From positions 872,501-936,500 of the forward strand of contig NZ_CP011071.1 of assembly GCF_000963865.1 (NCBI RefSeq): a DNA stretch of 64,000 nt, given 5' to 3'. The notes beneath the pieces are model-generated. The model had not been told where the DNA came from, made no database searches, and worked only from the letters and a program-made list of their open reading frames with translations. Position 1 is the stretch's first letter. Each line of letters begins with the position of its first letter. Source of the DNA: Flagellimonas lutaonensis. GTDB lineage: Bacteria > Bacteroidota > Bacteroidia > Flavobacteriales > Flavobacteriaceae. Below, piece after piece: positions 20,068 through 28,577 of this stretch. Position numbers and translations under genes: made by a program.

Positions 20068-21255
20068 ATGAGAACAACAATTAAAATGGTAGTTCTGGCA
20101 TTTTTGATCAATTCAATAAATGTAAGTGCCAACTCTACCAATGAAACCACTTTTTCAGGAGATGGCATATTGATCAAGGCCATCCATGTGACCAAATTTC
20201 CGAATGGTCGAAACGGAAAAAATTTTGACAAAAACAACGGTCCCGATCTATATGCCCAATTATTTGTGGATTGGAAAAAGGGAGGAAAATCAAATGTAAT
20301 TAAGGATTGTAAAAGAGGGCGAATTCCCATTTTATCAGGCGGGAAAATGCCTTTTCGCATAGAACAGAACAAGCTCTATCATTTACAGATACTTGACCAT
20401 GACAGCGACAAAGGGGTAGGAAGCAATCGTGACGAAGAGGTGTCAGGCAAAATTCAGATTACCTGGCGTGGCCTTATTTCTAGGTTTGGCAAAAAAGACA
20501 CTTACTTGATTGAAGATCCACGCTATAATGATGTGGCTTTCTTATTGATGGTTGAGCATGTCAGTGGCTCAACTGCTGCTGGTGAAAGGGCTTATATCAA
20601 ATATGTAAAACCCATCGACCAAGAATACGTGCCGCCAAAAAACAAAGTGCTCGAAGGGTGTGGCCCAGTAGCTGCAGCAATGGTCATGGGCTACTGGCAA
20701 ACCGAACATGGATATAAAATCATGAACCCTTCTGATAGATTTAATGGGACTGCCCACCCTACCCAAACTATTCTTGATTTTCGTGATAAGGCAGATACCA
20801 AAGCTTGGGGCGACCAAGAGCAAAGTGCTACGAGAAAAATGAAAATGAAAGATGCCCTTGAACATTTTGTAAAAGAAGCTAATAAATCAGTTTACAACAA
20901 ACCAAAGTTGAAAGTGGATATGATGTGGAGCATTAGACGATGGAGCGAAAAAAGGCAACGTCTCAAAAAAGAACTAAGGGAGGGCAGCCCTGTAATTCTT
21001 TTAGTCAAAGAAATGCCGCCTTGCCTTAAGGGAAAGTGGGTAGATGCCACCAAAGTAGTAGCCGACCACTATATCGTTGCCGTTGGTTTTGACGATGCCA
21101 AAAAGGAATATTATGTATTGCCCGGATGGGAAGAAAAACCGAAATCAACCAGTAGTGGACCAGAAGTACATGAAAGAGAGAATCGTGCACATTGCAAATG
21201 TTCCTACAGTGAAATTGCTAAATCTGACCCTAGTTTAATCTGGATCAAAAGATAG
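20068..21255 (+). CDS. Secreted C39/papain-like cysteine peptidase with C2-like N-domain
   Basis: The 395-residue product has a signal peptide (cleavage near 22, after VSANS). A beta-rich N-domain (about 28-165) includes NNGPDLYAQLFVDW and LQILDHDSDKGVGSNRDEEV; its Asp pattern resembles C2-like calcium-binding folds, though this is inference. The C-domain carries a papain-type nucleophile motif EGCGPVAAAMVMGYW (Cys198) and ADHYIVAVGFDDAKKEYYVL with the catalytic His near 333, as in C39_2/AvrRpt2-like peptidases. No transporter is fused, unlike bacteriocin-processing C39 exporters. It lies inside the cluster of exported proteins and could process one of them or act outside the cell. Substrate unknown. 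Confidence 0.7.
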   Translation: MRTTIKMVVLAFLINSINVSANSTNETTFSGDGILIKAIHVTKFPNGRNGKNFDKNNGPDLYAQLFVDWKKGGKSNVIKDCKRGRIPILSGGKMPFRIEQNKLYHLQILDHDSDKGVGSNRDEEVSGKIQITWRGLISRFGKKDTYLIEDPRYNDVAFLLMVEHVSGSTAAGERAYIKYVKPIDQEYVPPKNKVLEGCGPVAAAMVMGYWQTEHGYKIMNPSDRFNGTAHPTQTILDFRDKADTKAWGDQEQSATRKMKMKDALEHFVKEANKSVYNKPKLKVDMMWSIRRWSEKRQRLKKELREGSPVILLVKEMPPCLKGKWVDATKVVADHYIVAVGFDDAKKEYYVLPGWEEKPKSTSSGPEVHERENRAHCKCSYSEIAKSDPSLIWIKR

Positions 21256-21349
21256 AAACCAAAATAAAACTATATATCATGAAAACAAATATTTTACAAT
21301 CAATTACAGAAATTAGACGACTGTTGTTGCTTTCACGGCAACAAGCTCA

Positions 21350-21781
21350 ATGGCACAGATAAACTGCAACTTCGTACAGAGTTACGGCAACGCAAGCAAA
21401 TCAAAGATTCTAGAGCAAATAAATGGATTAGTTGCAGGAGCCCAATATGATGTCGGTGCCACCAATTTGAAAAAACTGGAAATCAAAGAGGCGAAAAATA
21501 TCACATTCAACGGATGCAAAGTAACCCTGGAACTTAGGGTCAAATTAAAGAGACTGGAACTTAGGGTCAAATTAAAGAGAAAGGTAAGACGTGATGCAAC
21601 CGGAACCATAATAGTTACCGGAAATGTTCATAAGGCACAGCTTTATGGCGCAAAGTATATTCTCGTTAAAAATGCCAAAGTTGACAAGGTCAGATTAAGC
21701 AAGACTTTGCGGATAGGGGAAAGATTCTATAAATGGGCAGCCAATCGGGCTTTCCCAAACAATCAAAAATTTTACCTATAA
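21350..21781 (+). CDS. Small secreted protein with an apparently frameshifted signal peptide
   Basis: The 143-residue frame from ATG 21350 starts MAQINCNFVQ, which looks like the end of a signal peptide plus mature start. Upstream in the same frame is VVAFTATSS, a signal-peptide-like h-region and cleavage site, but the only plausible initiator with an n-region (MKTNILQSITEI, ATG 21279) is in another frame and stops at 21362. A one-base indel near 21313-21320 would join them into a normal exported protein. The body is Lys-rich and beta-rich (LKKLEIKEAKNITFNGCKV, GTIIVTGNVHKAQLYGAKY) and carries an in-frame 27-bp duplication. Family unknown. It may be a pseudogene, a sequencing error, or use an internal start. 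Confidence 0.5.
   Translation: MAQINCNFVQSYGNASKSKILEQINGLVAGAQYDVGATNLKKLEIKEAKNITFNGCKVTLELRVKLKRLELRVKLKRKVRRDATGTIIVTGNVHKAQLYGAKYILVKNAKVDKVRLSKTLRIGERFYKWAANRAFPNNQKFYL
21527..21580 (+). repeat. Perfect 27-bp in-frame tandem duplication
   Basis: Units 21527-21553 and 21554-21580 are identical and encode LELRVKLKR twice in a row within the small secreted protein. The absence of any mismatch indicates a recent slippage or unequal-crossover event. Confidence 0.95.
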
Positions 21782-21792
21782 AATCAAACATC

Positions 21793-22455
21793 ATGAAAAA
21801 AATACTATTCTTTATGACCCTGGTCATGGTATTCCAAGGCCAGTCACAGTACAAAATAAACAATAAGGCTGCAAAAAAGGAATTGGTCAATGCCAACCTT
21901 GTTAATAAATCACTGTCTTTAAAAACCATCCAGGAGAAAACTCTGAAAAAAGGTCAGAAAATTTCAGATATCCCATTGGTAAAATTTCCGGAGCAAAAAC
22001 TAAAAATACGTGCATCCAAAAGCTGGAAAGTTACGCCTCAAAGACCCCGTATTCCAGGTTTGACTTTTGAATTTGATGGTAGTTACAAAACCAGAAACTT
22101 TCTCCTTGTTGCAACTCACATTCATACCAGAGCAACGCGTTCTGGTAACCTGTATCGGACCTACCCGGGACGGATCACATTTACTGCGCAAAAAGGTGGA
22201 GAGTACCGTATGAAAATTTCTTTAGCAACAAGCCATTTTCCCGTAGATATTTGGGGTAATGAACCGTACATGTTGGTCCAATTAGGCGATAGGGAAATTC
22301 GAACGAGTTTAAAAGACATCAGTAATAAAGAGATTAACGTAGTTTTTACCACGCCAAATGCCGGCATGATCAATATTGGGATTTCAGGAGTAAGCCCAGA
22401 CCGCGAAAAAGCAAGCTCTTTGGCTATTTCGGCCATTCAAATAGACAAGATCTAA
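21793..22455 (+). CDS. Secreted protein of unknown function
   Basis: The 220-residue product starts at ATG 21793 with a clear signal peptide (MKKILFFMTLVMVFQGQSQ). An upstream in-frame ATG at 21733 lies inside the previous gene and is rejected. After a Lys/Leu-rich helical stretch (about 25-75) comes a beta-sandwich-like domain (about 85-220: LTFEFDGSYKTRNFLLVATHI, RITFTAQKGGEYRMKISLA, GMINIGISGVSPD) that ends the protein. The pattern resembles pre-peptidase-type or jelly-roll domains that sense or package a ligand, but no family can be named. It is the last gene of the tight cluster starting at 18166. Confidence 0.65.
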   Translation: MKKILFFMTLVMVFQGQSQYKINNKAAKKELVNANLVNKSLSLKTIQEKTLKKGQKISDIPLVKFPEQKLKIRASKSWKVTPQRPRIPGLTFEFDGSYKTRNFLLVATHIHTRATRSGNLYRTYPGRITFTAQKGGEYRMKISLATSHFPVDIWGNEPYMLVQLGDREIRTSLKDISNKEINVVFTTPNAGMINIGISGVSPDREKASSLAISAIQIDKI

Positions 22456-22502
22456 AAGGAAAAGCGAGAACAGCCTGCGCCGTTTTGAAAGTAATATTGA
22501 AG

Positions 22503-22700
22503 ATGAGTTCCAAGCATGTACCGCAACCCCTGCAGGCCTCTTACGAAAACCATTTTAACGGCACCGCCTATGACCAACATTATATTATGATAAATCAGTT
22601 CGTTAATGAAGCCAATTATAATGGTTTTTGGGAAGGATTTTTTGGTCAGCTCTCAAATCACCAAGGAGAAGACAGGCTGGTCAAATATCCTGACAAATAA
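22503..22700 (+). CDS. Possible short protein, unknown
   Basis: A 65-residue frame from ATG 22503 (extendable upstream to a TTG at 22485) has a protein-like composition (SYENHFNGTAYDQHYIMINQ, FWEGFFGQLSNHQGEDRL) with many aromatic residues and no signal peptide or membrane segment. It lies 47 bp after the secreted-protein cluster on the same strand. It could be a genuine small protein or a fragment of a larger lost gene. No family is recognised. Confidence 0.35.
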   Translation: MSSKHVPQPLQASYENHFNGTAYDQHYIMINQFVNEANYNGFWEGFFGQLSNHQGEDRLVKYPDK

Positions 22701-22859
22701 ACCTATAAATCTTTAAAGTGTTCACAATGTGCAGAATAGACATGAAATCTGTAACTTATTCTTCAGTTCCCCTCTTAAATCTTGTACTTATTGCCGTAGG
22801 CTACCCAGGCTTGGGCAAAAGAGAACATCCATTTCACAAATAACACAACACCCATAAAA

Positions 22860-23450
22860 ATGAAAAAGTATTGCTTTCTTATATTTTTCGGTTTGCTGTG
22901 GGCCTTCCCTGCGTCCTCACAGTCTGCAGATTTAAGTTTAGAGCTTTCTGTGGATGACAACTTGGTCGAAGCTGGCCAAGAGGTCACATTTACCATTAGG
23001 GTCGTTAACGATGGCCCCGACACCACTCTTGGTGTCAAGGTGCTGAGTTTATTGCCATCGGGCTATGATTTTGTTGGTTATAAGGCCAATGAAGGCACAT
23101 ACGATGCAACAACTGGTGTTTGGGACATTGTGGGTATGGGCTATGGCATAAATGCAATTCTAAAGGTTACTGCCATAGTAAAAAATTCTGGCGAACACAT
23201 GGTATTGGCAGAAGTCATGGCCAGTGACCTACTTGACTATGATAGTGTTCCTGGCAATGGGGTCGATACCGATGGTGATGGAATAATTGCAGACGACCCC
23301 CAAGATGAAGACGACGGGGATGGGCAAATTGTGGTACTCGCCGGTGAGACATCGGACAGTAATTGTCTGGCGCCAGCTGTCAAAGTAAGCTCAATGTCTT
23401 CAAATCCAACAAATATTGATGGGCGTTTTAAGTTTGATTATAAAAATTGA
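22860..23450 (+). CDS. Secreted DUF11-domain protein, possibly 5' half of a split gene
   Basis: The 196-residue product has a signal peptide (cleavage near 21, after ASSQ) and a DUF11-type Ig-like repeat (about 22-125: LSLELSVDDNLVEAGQEVTF, VVNDGPDTTLGVKVLSLLPS, GVWDIVGMGYG). An Asp-rich segment (GNGVDTDGDGIIADDPQDED, about 137-158) may bind calcium. It then runs about 40 residues to a stop at 23448-23450. The next frame overlaps it by 32 bp and lacks an export signal. Losing one A from the A5 run near 23440 would fuse the two into one secreted protein of about 510 residues, so this may be the first half of a frameshifted gene. Confidence 0.6.
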   Translation: MKKYCFLIFFGLLWAFPASSQSADLSLELSVDDNLVEAGQEVTFTIRVVNDGPDTTLGVKVLSLLPSGYDFVGYKANEGTYDATTGVWDIVGMGYGINAILKVTAIVKNSGEHMVLAEVMASDLLDYDSVPGNGVDTDGDGIIADDPQDEDDGDGQIVVLAGETSDSNCLAPAVKVSSMSSNPTNIDGRFKFDYKN

Positions 23451-24381
23451 AGCCTTGTTGAATTTCAAGATGGCACACACAGAAGGGTACAGCTTCGAAT
23501 ATGGCAAAGGCAATCCGAATCAGTTTAATATGGAATATTACGTTAATTCGGCTGATGGTTCGATGTTGTTCCCTGGCGGAGAAATGGGCTTCTTCAAGAC
23601 AAATTTTTCGTACTCCGATAGATTTGGAGACGTTGATGCGGCCATATGGCTTCCCAATGGGCAAATGGTGATGTATGGAATTGATAAAAGGGAAGGCAAG
23701 ATGCGGGCAGTAACCCGTGAAAGCATCCAAACCTCAGAAGGGCGTTATCAGAACGATTTTATACAAATATTTAAGTTTATGGAATCTTCTGTAGAATGGA
23801 GCGAATGGAAAGAACCACTACCTTCACGGGTGGATTGGAGAGGAGAGGCAGTGGGCTACAAGGCAGATTTATCGGAAGCATATACCGGCCTGACCAACAC
23901 ATGGATTATGTACTTCGACAAAGCACCGACGCCCATTGTGACTTCTGTTCCCATGATGGGTTATATGGTCGGAGTTCTCAAAGACATTAAAGAGACATAT
24001 TGCAACCGTTTGGTGGTCTATAGCAAGGTGCTGATTGGCGGAAAGGACACTGGTGATGTCATTGAAGTAGAACTGAAGTCCATAAGACCTATGGGCATCA
24101 CTTTTGATGGCACCCCCTATCAGCCTATGGGTATCGGTGGAGATTCAGGAACCTCTGTTACAGAAAAAATTGCCGAGTACGAATCAAAAATGCGTGATCT
24201 TGAACTGCGCAAACAATCTTTGGAACGGCAAAAGAAACGCTGTTCGACCGACAGTTGTGTCAAGGCCATAAATAGTAAACTGGATAATCTGCGGCTAGAA
24301 AAACAACGGGTCATCTGCGAAGGAATGGTCGCCGCGGGTATGGAAGAATCAGTTGCAGATTGTATGGAAGGTGAAGATTAA
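23419..24381 (+). CDS. Unknown protein overlapping 22860, possibly its 3' half
   Basis: The frame runs about 320 residues from ATG 23419 (ATG 23470 is an alternative). It has no convincing signal peptide although all neighbours do. The body is beta-rich (FEYGKGNPNQFNMEYYVNSA, DAAIWLPNGQMVMYGIDKRE, TNTWIMYFDKAPTPIVTSVP). It ends in a coiled coil (about 252-305: EKIAEYESKMRDLELRKQSL, KKRCSTDSCVKAINSKLDNL) with paired cysteines suggesting an oxidising compartment. That and the overlap favour a single exported protein broken by a frameshift at about 23440. A weak hairpin terminator follows at 24510. Confidence 0.5.
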   Translation: MGVLSLIIKIEALLNFKMAHTEGYSFEYGKGNPNQFNMEYYVNSADGSMLFPGGEMGFFKTNFSYSDRFGDVDAAIWLPNGQMVMYGIDKREGKMRAVTRESIQTSEGRYQNDFIQIFKFMESSVEWSEWKEPLPSRVDWRGEAVGYKADLSEAYTGLTNTWIMYFDKAPTPIVTSVPMMGYMVGVLKDIKETYCNRLVVYSKVLIGGKDTGDVIEVELKSIRPMGITFDGTPYQPMGIGGDSGTSVTEKIAEYESKMRDLELRKQSLERQKKRCSTDSCVKAINSKLDNLRLEKQRVICEGMVAAGMEESVADCMEGED

Positions 24382-24509
24382 TTATATAGTATCACCGGAG
24401 TAAGGAAGAAAATTATCGTGCTATTTGCACTCTTGATGTCGTTTTCAACGTAGATACAAAACCTTGTACTCGATGTTCACGTGCTCCCAACTTTAATAAT
24501 CGAAGATAC

Positions 24510-24528
24510 GGCCCAGAACGGGCCTTTT
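24510..24528 (+). terminator. Hairpin terminator between convergent genes
   Basis: GGCCC, loop AGAAC, GGGCC, then TTTT on the plus strand, about 130 bp after the 24381 stop and touching the lipB stop codon. The U run is short. The stem could serve both converging transcripts. Confidence 0.45.
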
Positions 24529-25246
24529 AACTGATCTTGATTTTTTCCTCTATCAACTCAGCTTCAAAAAGTGTTTTGAAATGCTTGAGGAGCTTCTGCT
24601 TGACCTCATCCATATCAACTTGCTGTTTACCCAATTCTACATTTAGGGAAGTAACCGCTTTATCTTTGATCCCACAGGGAATCATCAGATCGAAATAGCC
24701 CAAATCGGCATTGATGTTGAAGGCGAAACCGTGCATGGTGACCCAGCGGCTGGCACGAACGCCCATGGCGCAGATTTTTCGGGCAAAGGGTGTGCCCACA
24801 TCCAGCCAGACCCCGGTTTCTCCGTCAGAACGCTCACCCTTAAGTCCGTACTCGGCCAAGGTTAGAATGATCATCTCCTCTAAAAACCTTAGATACTTGT
24901 GGATGTCGGTGAAAAAGTTGTCAAGGTCTAGAATGGGGTACCCCACGATCTGCCCCGGCCCGTGATAGGTAATATCGCCCCCCCGATTGATCTTATAGAA
25001 TTTTGCATTTTTTTGTTCGAGCACTTTTTCATCGACCAGAAGATTGCTGATATCGCCACTCTTGCCCAAGGTGAATACATGGGGGTGCTCAACAAACAGA
25101 AAATGATTGGGGGTGGGCAGTTGGGTGCCTTGCCTCCTATTCTCAATCTTCAGGTCTACTATGTTCTTAAAAAGGGCTTCCTGGTAGTCCCAGGTTTCCT
25201 TGTAGTCTTTATAGCCCAAATCTTGTAGCCGCACCTTCTTGTTCAT
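24527..25246 (-). CDS. lipB: Octanoyltransferase LipB
   Basis: LipB transfers octanoate from octanoyl-ACP to lipoyl domains, the first step of endogenous lipoate synthesis in the cytoplasm. The 239-residue protein has NRGGDITYHGPGQ (about 88-99), the catalytic Lys157 in FARKICAMG and the acyl-accepting Cys191 in MIPCGIKDKAVTSL, all in the standard positions. ATG 25246 gives MNKKVRLQDLG, a normal N-terminus. It is convergent with the secreted-protein region and lies 23 bp downstream of the lipoprotein gene at 25270, with which it may be co-transcribed. Confidence 0.95.
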   Translation of the reverse strand: MNKKVRLQDLGYKDYKETWDYQEALFKNIVDLKIENRRQGTQLPTPNHFLFVEHPHVFTLGKSGDISNLLVDEKVLEQKNAKFYKINRGGDITYHGPGQIVGYPILDLDNFFTDIHKYLRFLEEMIILTLAEYGLKGERSDGETGVWLDVGTPFARKICAMGVRASRWVTMHGFAFNINADLGYFDLMIPCGIKDKAVTSLNVELGKQQVDMDEVKQKLLKHFKTLFEAELIEEKIKIS

Positions 25247-25269
25247 TTGGCAAAGATACGAAGTGCCGC

Positions 25270-26019
25270 TCAGTCTTCCAGTTCAACCTCAAGCACCACC
25301 GATTCTGGGTCTTTCATCATTTGTAGAAAATCGACTTGGTAGGTCATGGTCTTTCCATCCAAAGAAAAGGTGGCCCCTTCGACATTGGTCGATTTCACCT
25401 TTCTGGGAAAATGGTATTTAAAGGTATAGGTCGACCCAGACAGAAACATTTCGGCACTCTTCAGGCTATCCAACCCCTTTTTGAACAGCTCTTCATCGAT
25501 TATTTCAATAGATCGTTTAAAGGTGTTTTTCTTAAAATGGTAGGTTACCCGGGTGGTAGCTGGTGCAGCACCGCCCATTGGCCCCTGTTGGGTTGTGTCT
25601 GCCTGCTGCGTCGGACCGATTGCGCTAGCGTCTTGAAAAGCGTTGTAGGCATCATTGACCTCTGAGACATCATCGAATTCGCTGAAGAGATCGAATGTCA
25701 TCTTTTTTTCTTCAGGATCCATGACCATGTGCATCGTAAAGGGCTCCAATCTTCTCAGTTTTTTCTGTTCTTCGGGTGAAAGTTGGGCAATACTGTCTTT
25801 CTTTTCCTCAAGAAGTTCTTTGAAAACGATGGTAGAATCGATGGCCTTCTCTTGTCCGGTGCTGTCCATCGCCCCGATCATCGCCATCATTTCACTGCCA
25901 TCAAAGTGAATGTTCAGCTTACCAGAGCCATCTTCCTCCAGATATAGTTCTTCGGTAAAATTACACGCGGTTACCAGTGCCAATAGAAATATGGGCACCC
26001 AAAATCTGATTTGTTTCAT
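25270..26019 (-). CDS. Lipoprotein of unknown function
   Basis: The 249-residue product has a lipobox LVTAC (acylated Cys19) followed by NFTEELYLEEDGSGKLNIHF, a beta-rich N-terminal segment. The middle (about 70-150) is charged and then Gln/Pro/Gly/Ala-rich. The C-terminal part contains YTFKYHFPRKV and ATFSLDGKTMTYQVDFLQM. The arrangement is typical of small Bacteroidota envelope lipoproteins that begin EEL.L..DGSG; no biochemical function is known to me. It sits between the YqaE-like gene and lipB on the same strand. Confidence 0.65.
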   Translation of the reverse strand: MKQIRFWVPIFLLALVTACNFTEELYLEEDGSGKLNIHFDGSEMMAMIGAMDSTGQEKAIDSTIVFKELLEEKKDSIAQLSPEEQKKLRRLEPFTMHMVMDPEEKKMTFDLFSEFDDVSEVNDAYNAFQDASAIGPTQQADTTQQGPMGGAAPATTRVTYHFKKNTFKRSIEIIDEELFKKGLDSLKSAEMFLSGSTYTFKYHFPRKVKSTNVEGATFSLDGKTMTYQVDFLQMMKDPESVVLEVELED

Positions 26020-26047
26020 TACTATTGCTTTATGGCACCAATTAACG

Positions 26048-26203
26048 TCAATTGGTATTGTTCAAAATGATGAGCGCCGCAATTACCCCGGGCACCCACC
26101 CGCAAAAAGTCAAAAGTAAGACAATAAGAAACGAGCCGCAACCTTTGCCGATAACAGATAAGGGCGGAAAGATAATGGCCAACAAGACACGCCAGAAACT
26201 CAT
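26048..26203 (-). CDS. YqaE/Pmp3-family small membrane protein
   Basis: This 51-residue protein begins MSFWRVLLAIIFPPLSVIGK. It has two membrane helices (about 5-20 and 24-46) and the family motifs IIFPPLSV and LLLTFCGWVPGVIAALII. Pmp3/YqaE proteins are stress-induced small hydrophobic proteins in bacteria, fungi and plants thought to modulate membrane potential or ion leakage. The start is ATG 26203 and the stop 26048-26050. It is oriented like the downstream lipoprotein gene, 28 bp away. It is short enough to be easily missed in annotation. Confidence 0.88.
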   Translation of the reverse strand: MSFWRVLLAIIFPPLSVIGKGCGSFLIVLLLTFCGWVPGVIAALIILNNTN

Positions 26204-26319
26204 GGTTTTTTGATTGATCGATGATTACTTTATTGGTCGCATGAATACCATAAATGTTACAATCGTACCTTTTTCAAGGTCAATTGGGCAAAAAACCGAG
26301 GCATTATAAGCTAAAAGTG

Positions 26320-26327
26320 TAATTTTG
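26320..26327 (+). promoter_or_regulatory. -7 element upstream of lysS
   Basis: TAATTTTG fits TAnnTTTG and lies 21 bp before the lysS ATG. No clear -33 TTTG was found at the usual distance, so only the -7 is claimed. Confidence 0.4.
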
Positions 26328-26347
26328 CGCATTAATTTTTCACTCCC

Positions 26348-28042
26348 ATGCAGTTATCTGAGCAAGAGATCGTACGAAGAGAGAAATTGGCCAAGTTGAG
26401 GGAAATGGGCATCAACCCATATCCTGCCGAGCTGTACCCTGTTGATGCCACTTCTAAAAGTATCAAAGCGGAATTTGAAGAAGGCAAAAAGGTGGTCATT
26501 GCAGGGCGCTTGATGTCACGTCGTATTCAGGGCAAGGCATCTTTTGCCGAGTTGCAAGACAGTGAGGGGCGAATACAGGTTTATTTCAACCGTGATGAAA
26601 TCTGCCCTGACGACGACAAGACCCTCTACAACGAAGTCTATAAAAAATTGCTCGATATTGGGGATATCATTGGCATTGAGGGTGAGCTGTTCAAAACAAA
26701 GGTGGGTGAAAAAACGGTAATGGTCAAAAATTTCAAGCTGTTGAGCAAGTCGCTTAGGCCATTGCCGCTGCCAAAGACCGATGCCGAGGGCAAGGTGTAC
26801 GATGAGTTCAACGACCCTGAACTGCGTTATCGCCAACGTTATGTGGATCTCGTGGTCAACCCATCGGTAAAGGAAACCTTTATCAAGCGTACCAAGATTA
26901 CCAATAGCATCCGGGAGTTTTTCAACGAACGTGGTTATTTAGAGGTGGAGACGCCCATATTACAGCCCATTCCGGGAGGGGCCGCTGCACGACCCTTCGT
27001 AACGCACCACAACGCCCTGAACATACCCTTATTCCTGCGCATTGCCAACGAACTCTATTTGAAGCGGTTGATCGTGGGTGGTTTTGACGGGGTGTACGAA
27101 TTTTCAAAAGATTTCCGTAACGAGGGCATGGACCGTACCCACAACCCTGAGTTCACGGTAATGGAGCTCTATGTGGCCTACAAAGATTACAACTGGATGA
27201 TGGAAACCACTGAGCAATTGCTTGAAAAAGTGGCCATCGACTCCAATGGAAGCACAAAGGTGCAGGTCGGTGACAACCTTATTGACTTCAAGGCCCCTTA
27301 CCCCAGGGTACCGATATTAGAGGCCATAAAAACCCACACGGGTTTCGATGTGGCCGGCATGGACGAAGCGGGACTTAGAGATGTGGCCAAAAAGCTAGAA
27401 ATCGAGGTAGACGACACCATGGGAGTGGGCAAATTGATCGATGAGATCTTTGGTGAGAAATGTGAGCGCCATTACGTGCAGCCTACCTTTATCATCGACT
27501 ATCCCAAAGAAATGAGCCCTTTGACCAAAGAACACAGAAAAAATCCGGCATTGACCGAACGCTTCGAGCTTATGGTCAACGGCAAAGAACTGGCAAACGC
27601 CTATTCTGAGCTGAACGATCCCATTGACCAGCGTGAGCGTTTCGAAGAACAATTGCGGCTTTCTGAAAAAGGTGATGACGAGGCCATGTTCATCGACCAA
27701 GACTTCTTAAGGGCCCTAGAATATGGTATGCCGCCCACTTCGGGCATCGGCATCGGCATTGACCGTTTGGTGATGCTCATGACCAACAACGCCTCTATTC
27801 AAGAAGTGCTGTTTTTTCCGCAGATGCGGCCCGAGAAAAAGCAGGTTGACCTGACCGAGGAAGAAAAAACCATCATGGATATCTTGAGACCGAAAGGCGA
27901 GATGTCCTTGCTTGAACTAAAAGAACTGGCTGGCTTGAGCAACAAAAAGTGGGACAAAAGCACCAAAAATCTTTCAAAACTGGGGCTGTTTGAAGTGAAA
28001 AAGACAGACGATATGCTACTGGCTATTTCAAAGCAATCTTAA
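26348..28042 (+). CDS. lysS: Lysyl-tRNA synthetase, class II
   Basis: LysS charges tRNA-Lys with lysine in the cytoplasm. The 564-residue protein has an N-terminal OB-fold anticodon-binding domain (about 55-150: [18 protein letters not shown]), then the class II catalytic core with motif 1 ([16 protein letters not shown]), motif 2 ([15 protein letters not shown]) and motif 3 ([15 protein letters not shown]). It is roughly 60 residues longer than the E. coli enzyme because of a C-terminal extension (about 505-564, [20 protein letters not shown]) that looks like a small winged-helix fold. ATG 26348 is the only reasonable start. Confidence 0.97.
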   Translation: MQLSEQEIVRREKLAKLREMGINPYPAELYPVDATSKSIKAEFEEGKKVVIAGRLMSRRIQGKASFAELQDSEGRIQVYFNRDEICPDDDKTLYNEVYKKLLDIGDIIGIEGELFKTKVGEKTVMVKNFKLLSKSLRPLPLPKTDAEGKVYDEFNDPELRYRQRYVDLVVNPSVKETFIKRTKITNSIREFFNERGYLEVETPILQPIPGGAAARPFVTHHNALNIPLFLRIANELYLKRLIVGGFDGVYEFSKDFRNEGMDRTHNPEFTVMELYVAYKDYNWMMETTEQLLEKVAIDSNGSTKVQVGDNLIDFKAPYPRVPILEAIKTHTGFDVAGMDEAGLRDVAKKLEIEVDDTMGVGKLIDEIFGEKCERHYVQPTFIIDYPKEMSPLTKEHRKNPALTERFELMVNGKELANAYSELNDPIDQRERFEEQLRLSEKGDDEAMFIDQDFLRALEYGMPPTSGIGIGIDRLVMLMTNNASIQEVLFFPQMRPEKKQVDLTEEEKTIMDILRPKGEMSLLELKELAGLSNKKWDKSTKNLSKLGLFEVKKTDDMLLAISKQS

Positions 28043-28078
28043 TTTCATTATCTTTAAAAGGCATCAACCTGCCTGATA

Positions 28079-28456
28079 ATGAACACTCTTGGTTATTTTG
28101 AAATACAGTCTTCCAATCCTGAGCGGGAAATCGACTTCTACGCCACGGTCTTCGATTGGAGTTTTGACAGGGACGAATCCGTACCCATCGAATATTACCG
28201 CCTTATTGGTGCCGGCGTGCAGGGCGCCCTATTGAAACGGCCCGTAAAGGTACCTCCGAAAGAACATGGCACCAATGCATTTACCTGCTCGTTTCAAGTA
28301 AAAAACTTTGATAAAACGGCCCAGACCATACTGGATAAGGGTGGCCAAGTAGCCATGCCAAAATTTGCCATCCCAGGTCGTTGCTGGCAGGGTTATTTTT
28401 TGGATGCCGATCAAAATGTCTTTGGTATTTTTGAAATGGATGAAGATGCCTTCTGA
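28079..28456 (+). CDS. VOC (glyoxalase/bleomycin-resistance) family protein
   Basis: The 125-residue protein has one VOC module pair: LGYFEIQSSNPEREIDFYAT with FYATVFDWSF at the N-terminus and GYFLDADQNVFGIFEMDE at the C-terminus. Family members use a metal-bound beta-alpha-beta-beta-beta fold for isomerase, dioxygenase or drug-binding roles; which applies here cannot be told. The C-terminal Glu of FEMDE could be a metal ligand. It lies 36 bp after lysS on the same strand and may be co-transcribed with it. Confidence 0.8.
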   Translation: MNTLGYFEIQSSNPEREIDFYATVFDWSFDRDESVPIEYYRLIGAGVQGALLKRPVKVPPKEHGTNAFTCSFQVKNFDKTAQTILDKGGQVAMPKFAIPGRCWQGYFLDADQNVFGIFEMDEDAF

Positions 28457-28515
28457 ATAGCTATCGTATGCCTCTACATAAGTTAGTGAAAATAGTTATT
28501 CGGTTCAAAAAAGAA

Positions 28516-28547
28516 CTTTATCTCCATCACTCCCATGAATATCTTTG
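28516..28547 (+). promoter_or_regulatory. Promoter of the HEPN gene
   Basis: CTTT (28516-28519), a 20-bp spacer and TATCTTTG (28540-28547). The -7 is a perfect consensus match. Transcription would begin near 28554, which excludes the ATG at 28545 and supports ATG 28578. Confidence 0.5.
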
Positions 28548-28577
28548 CTATCTTACTCACAAATATTCAGGTTATTC

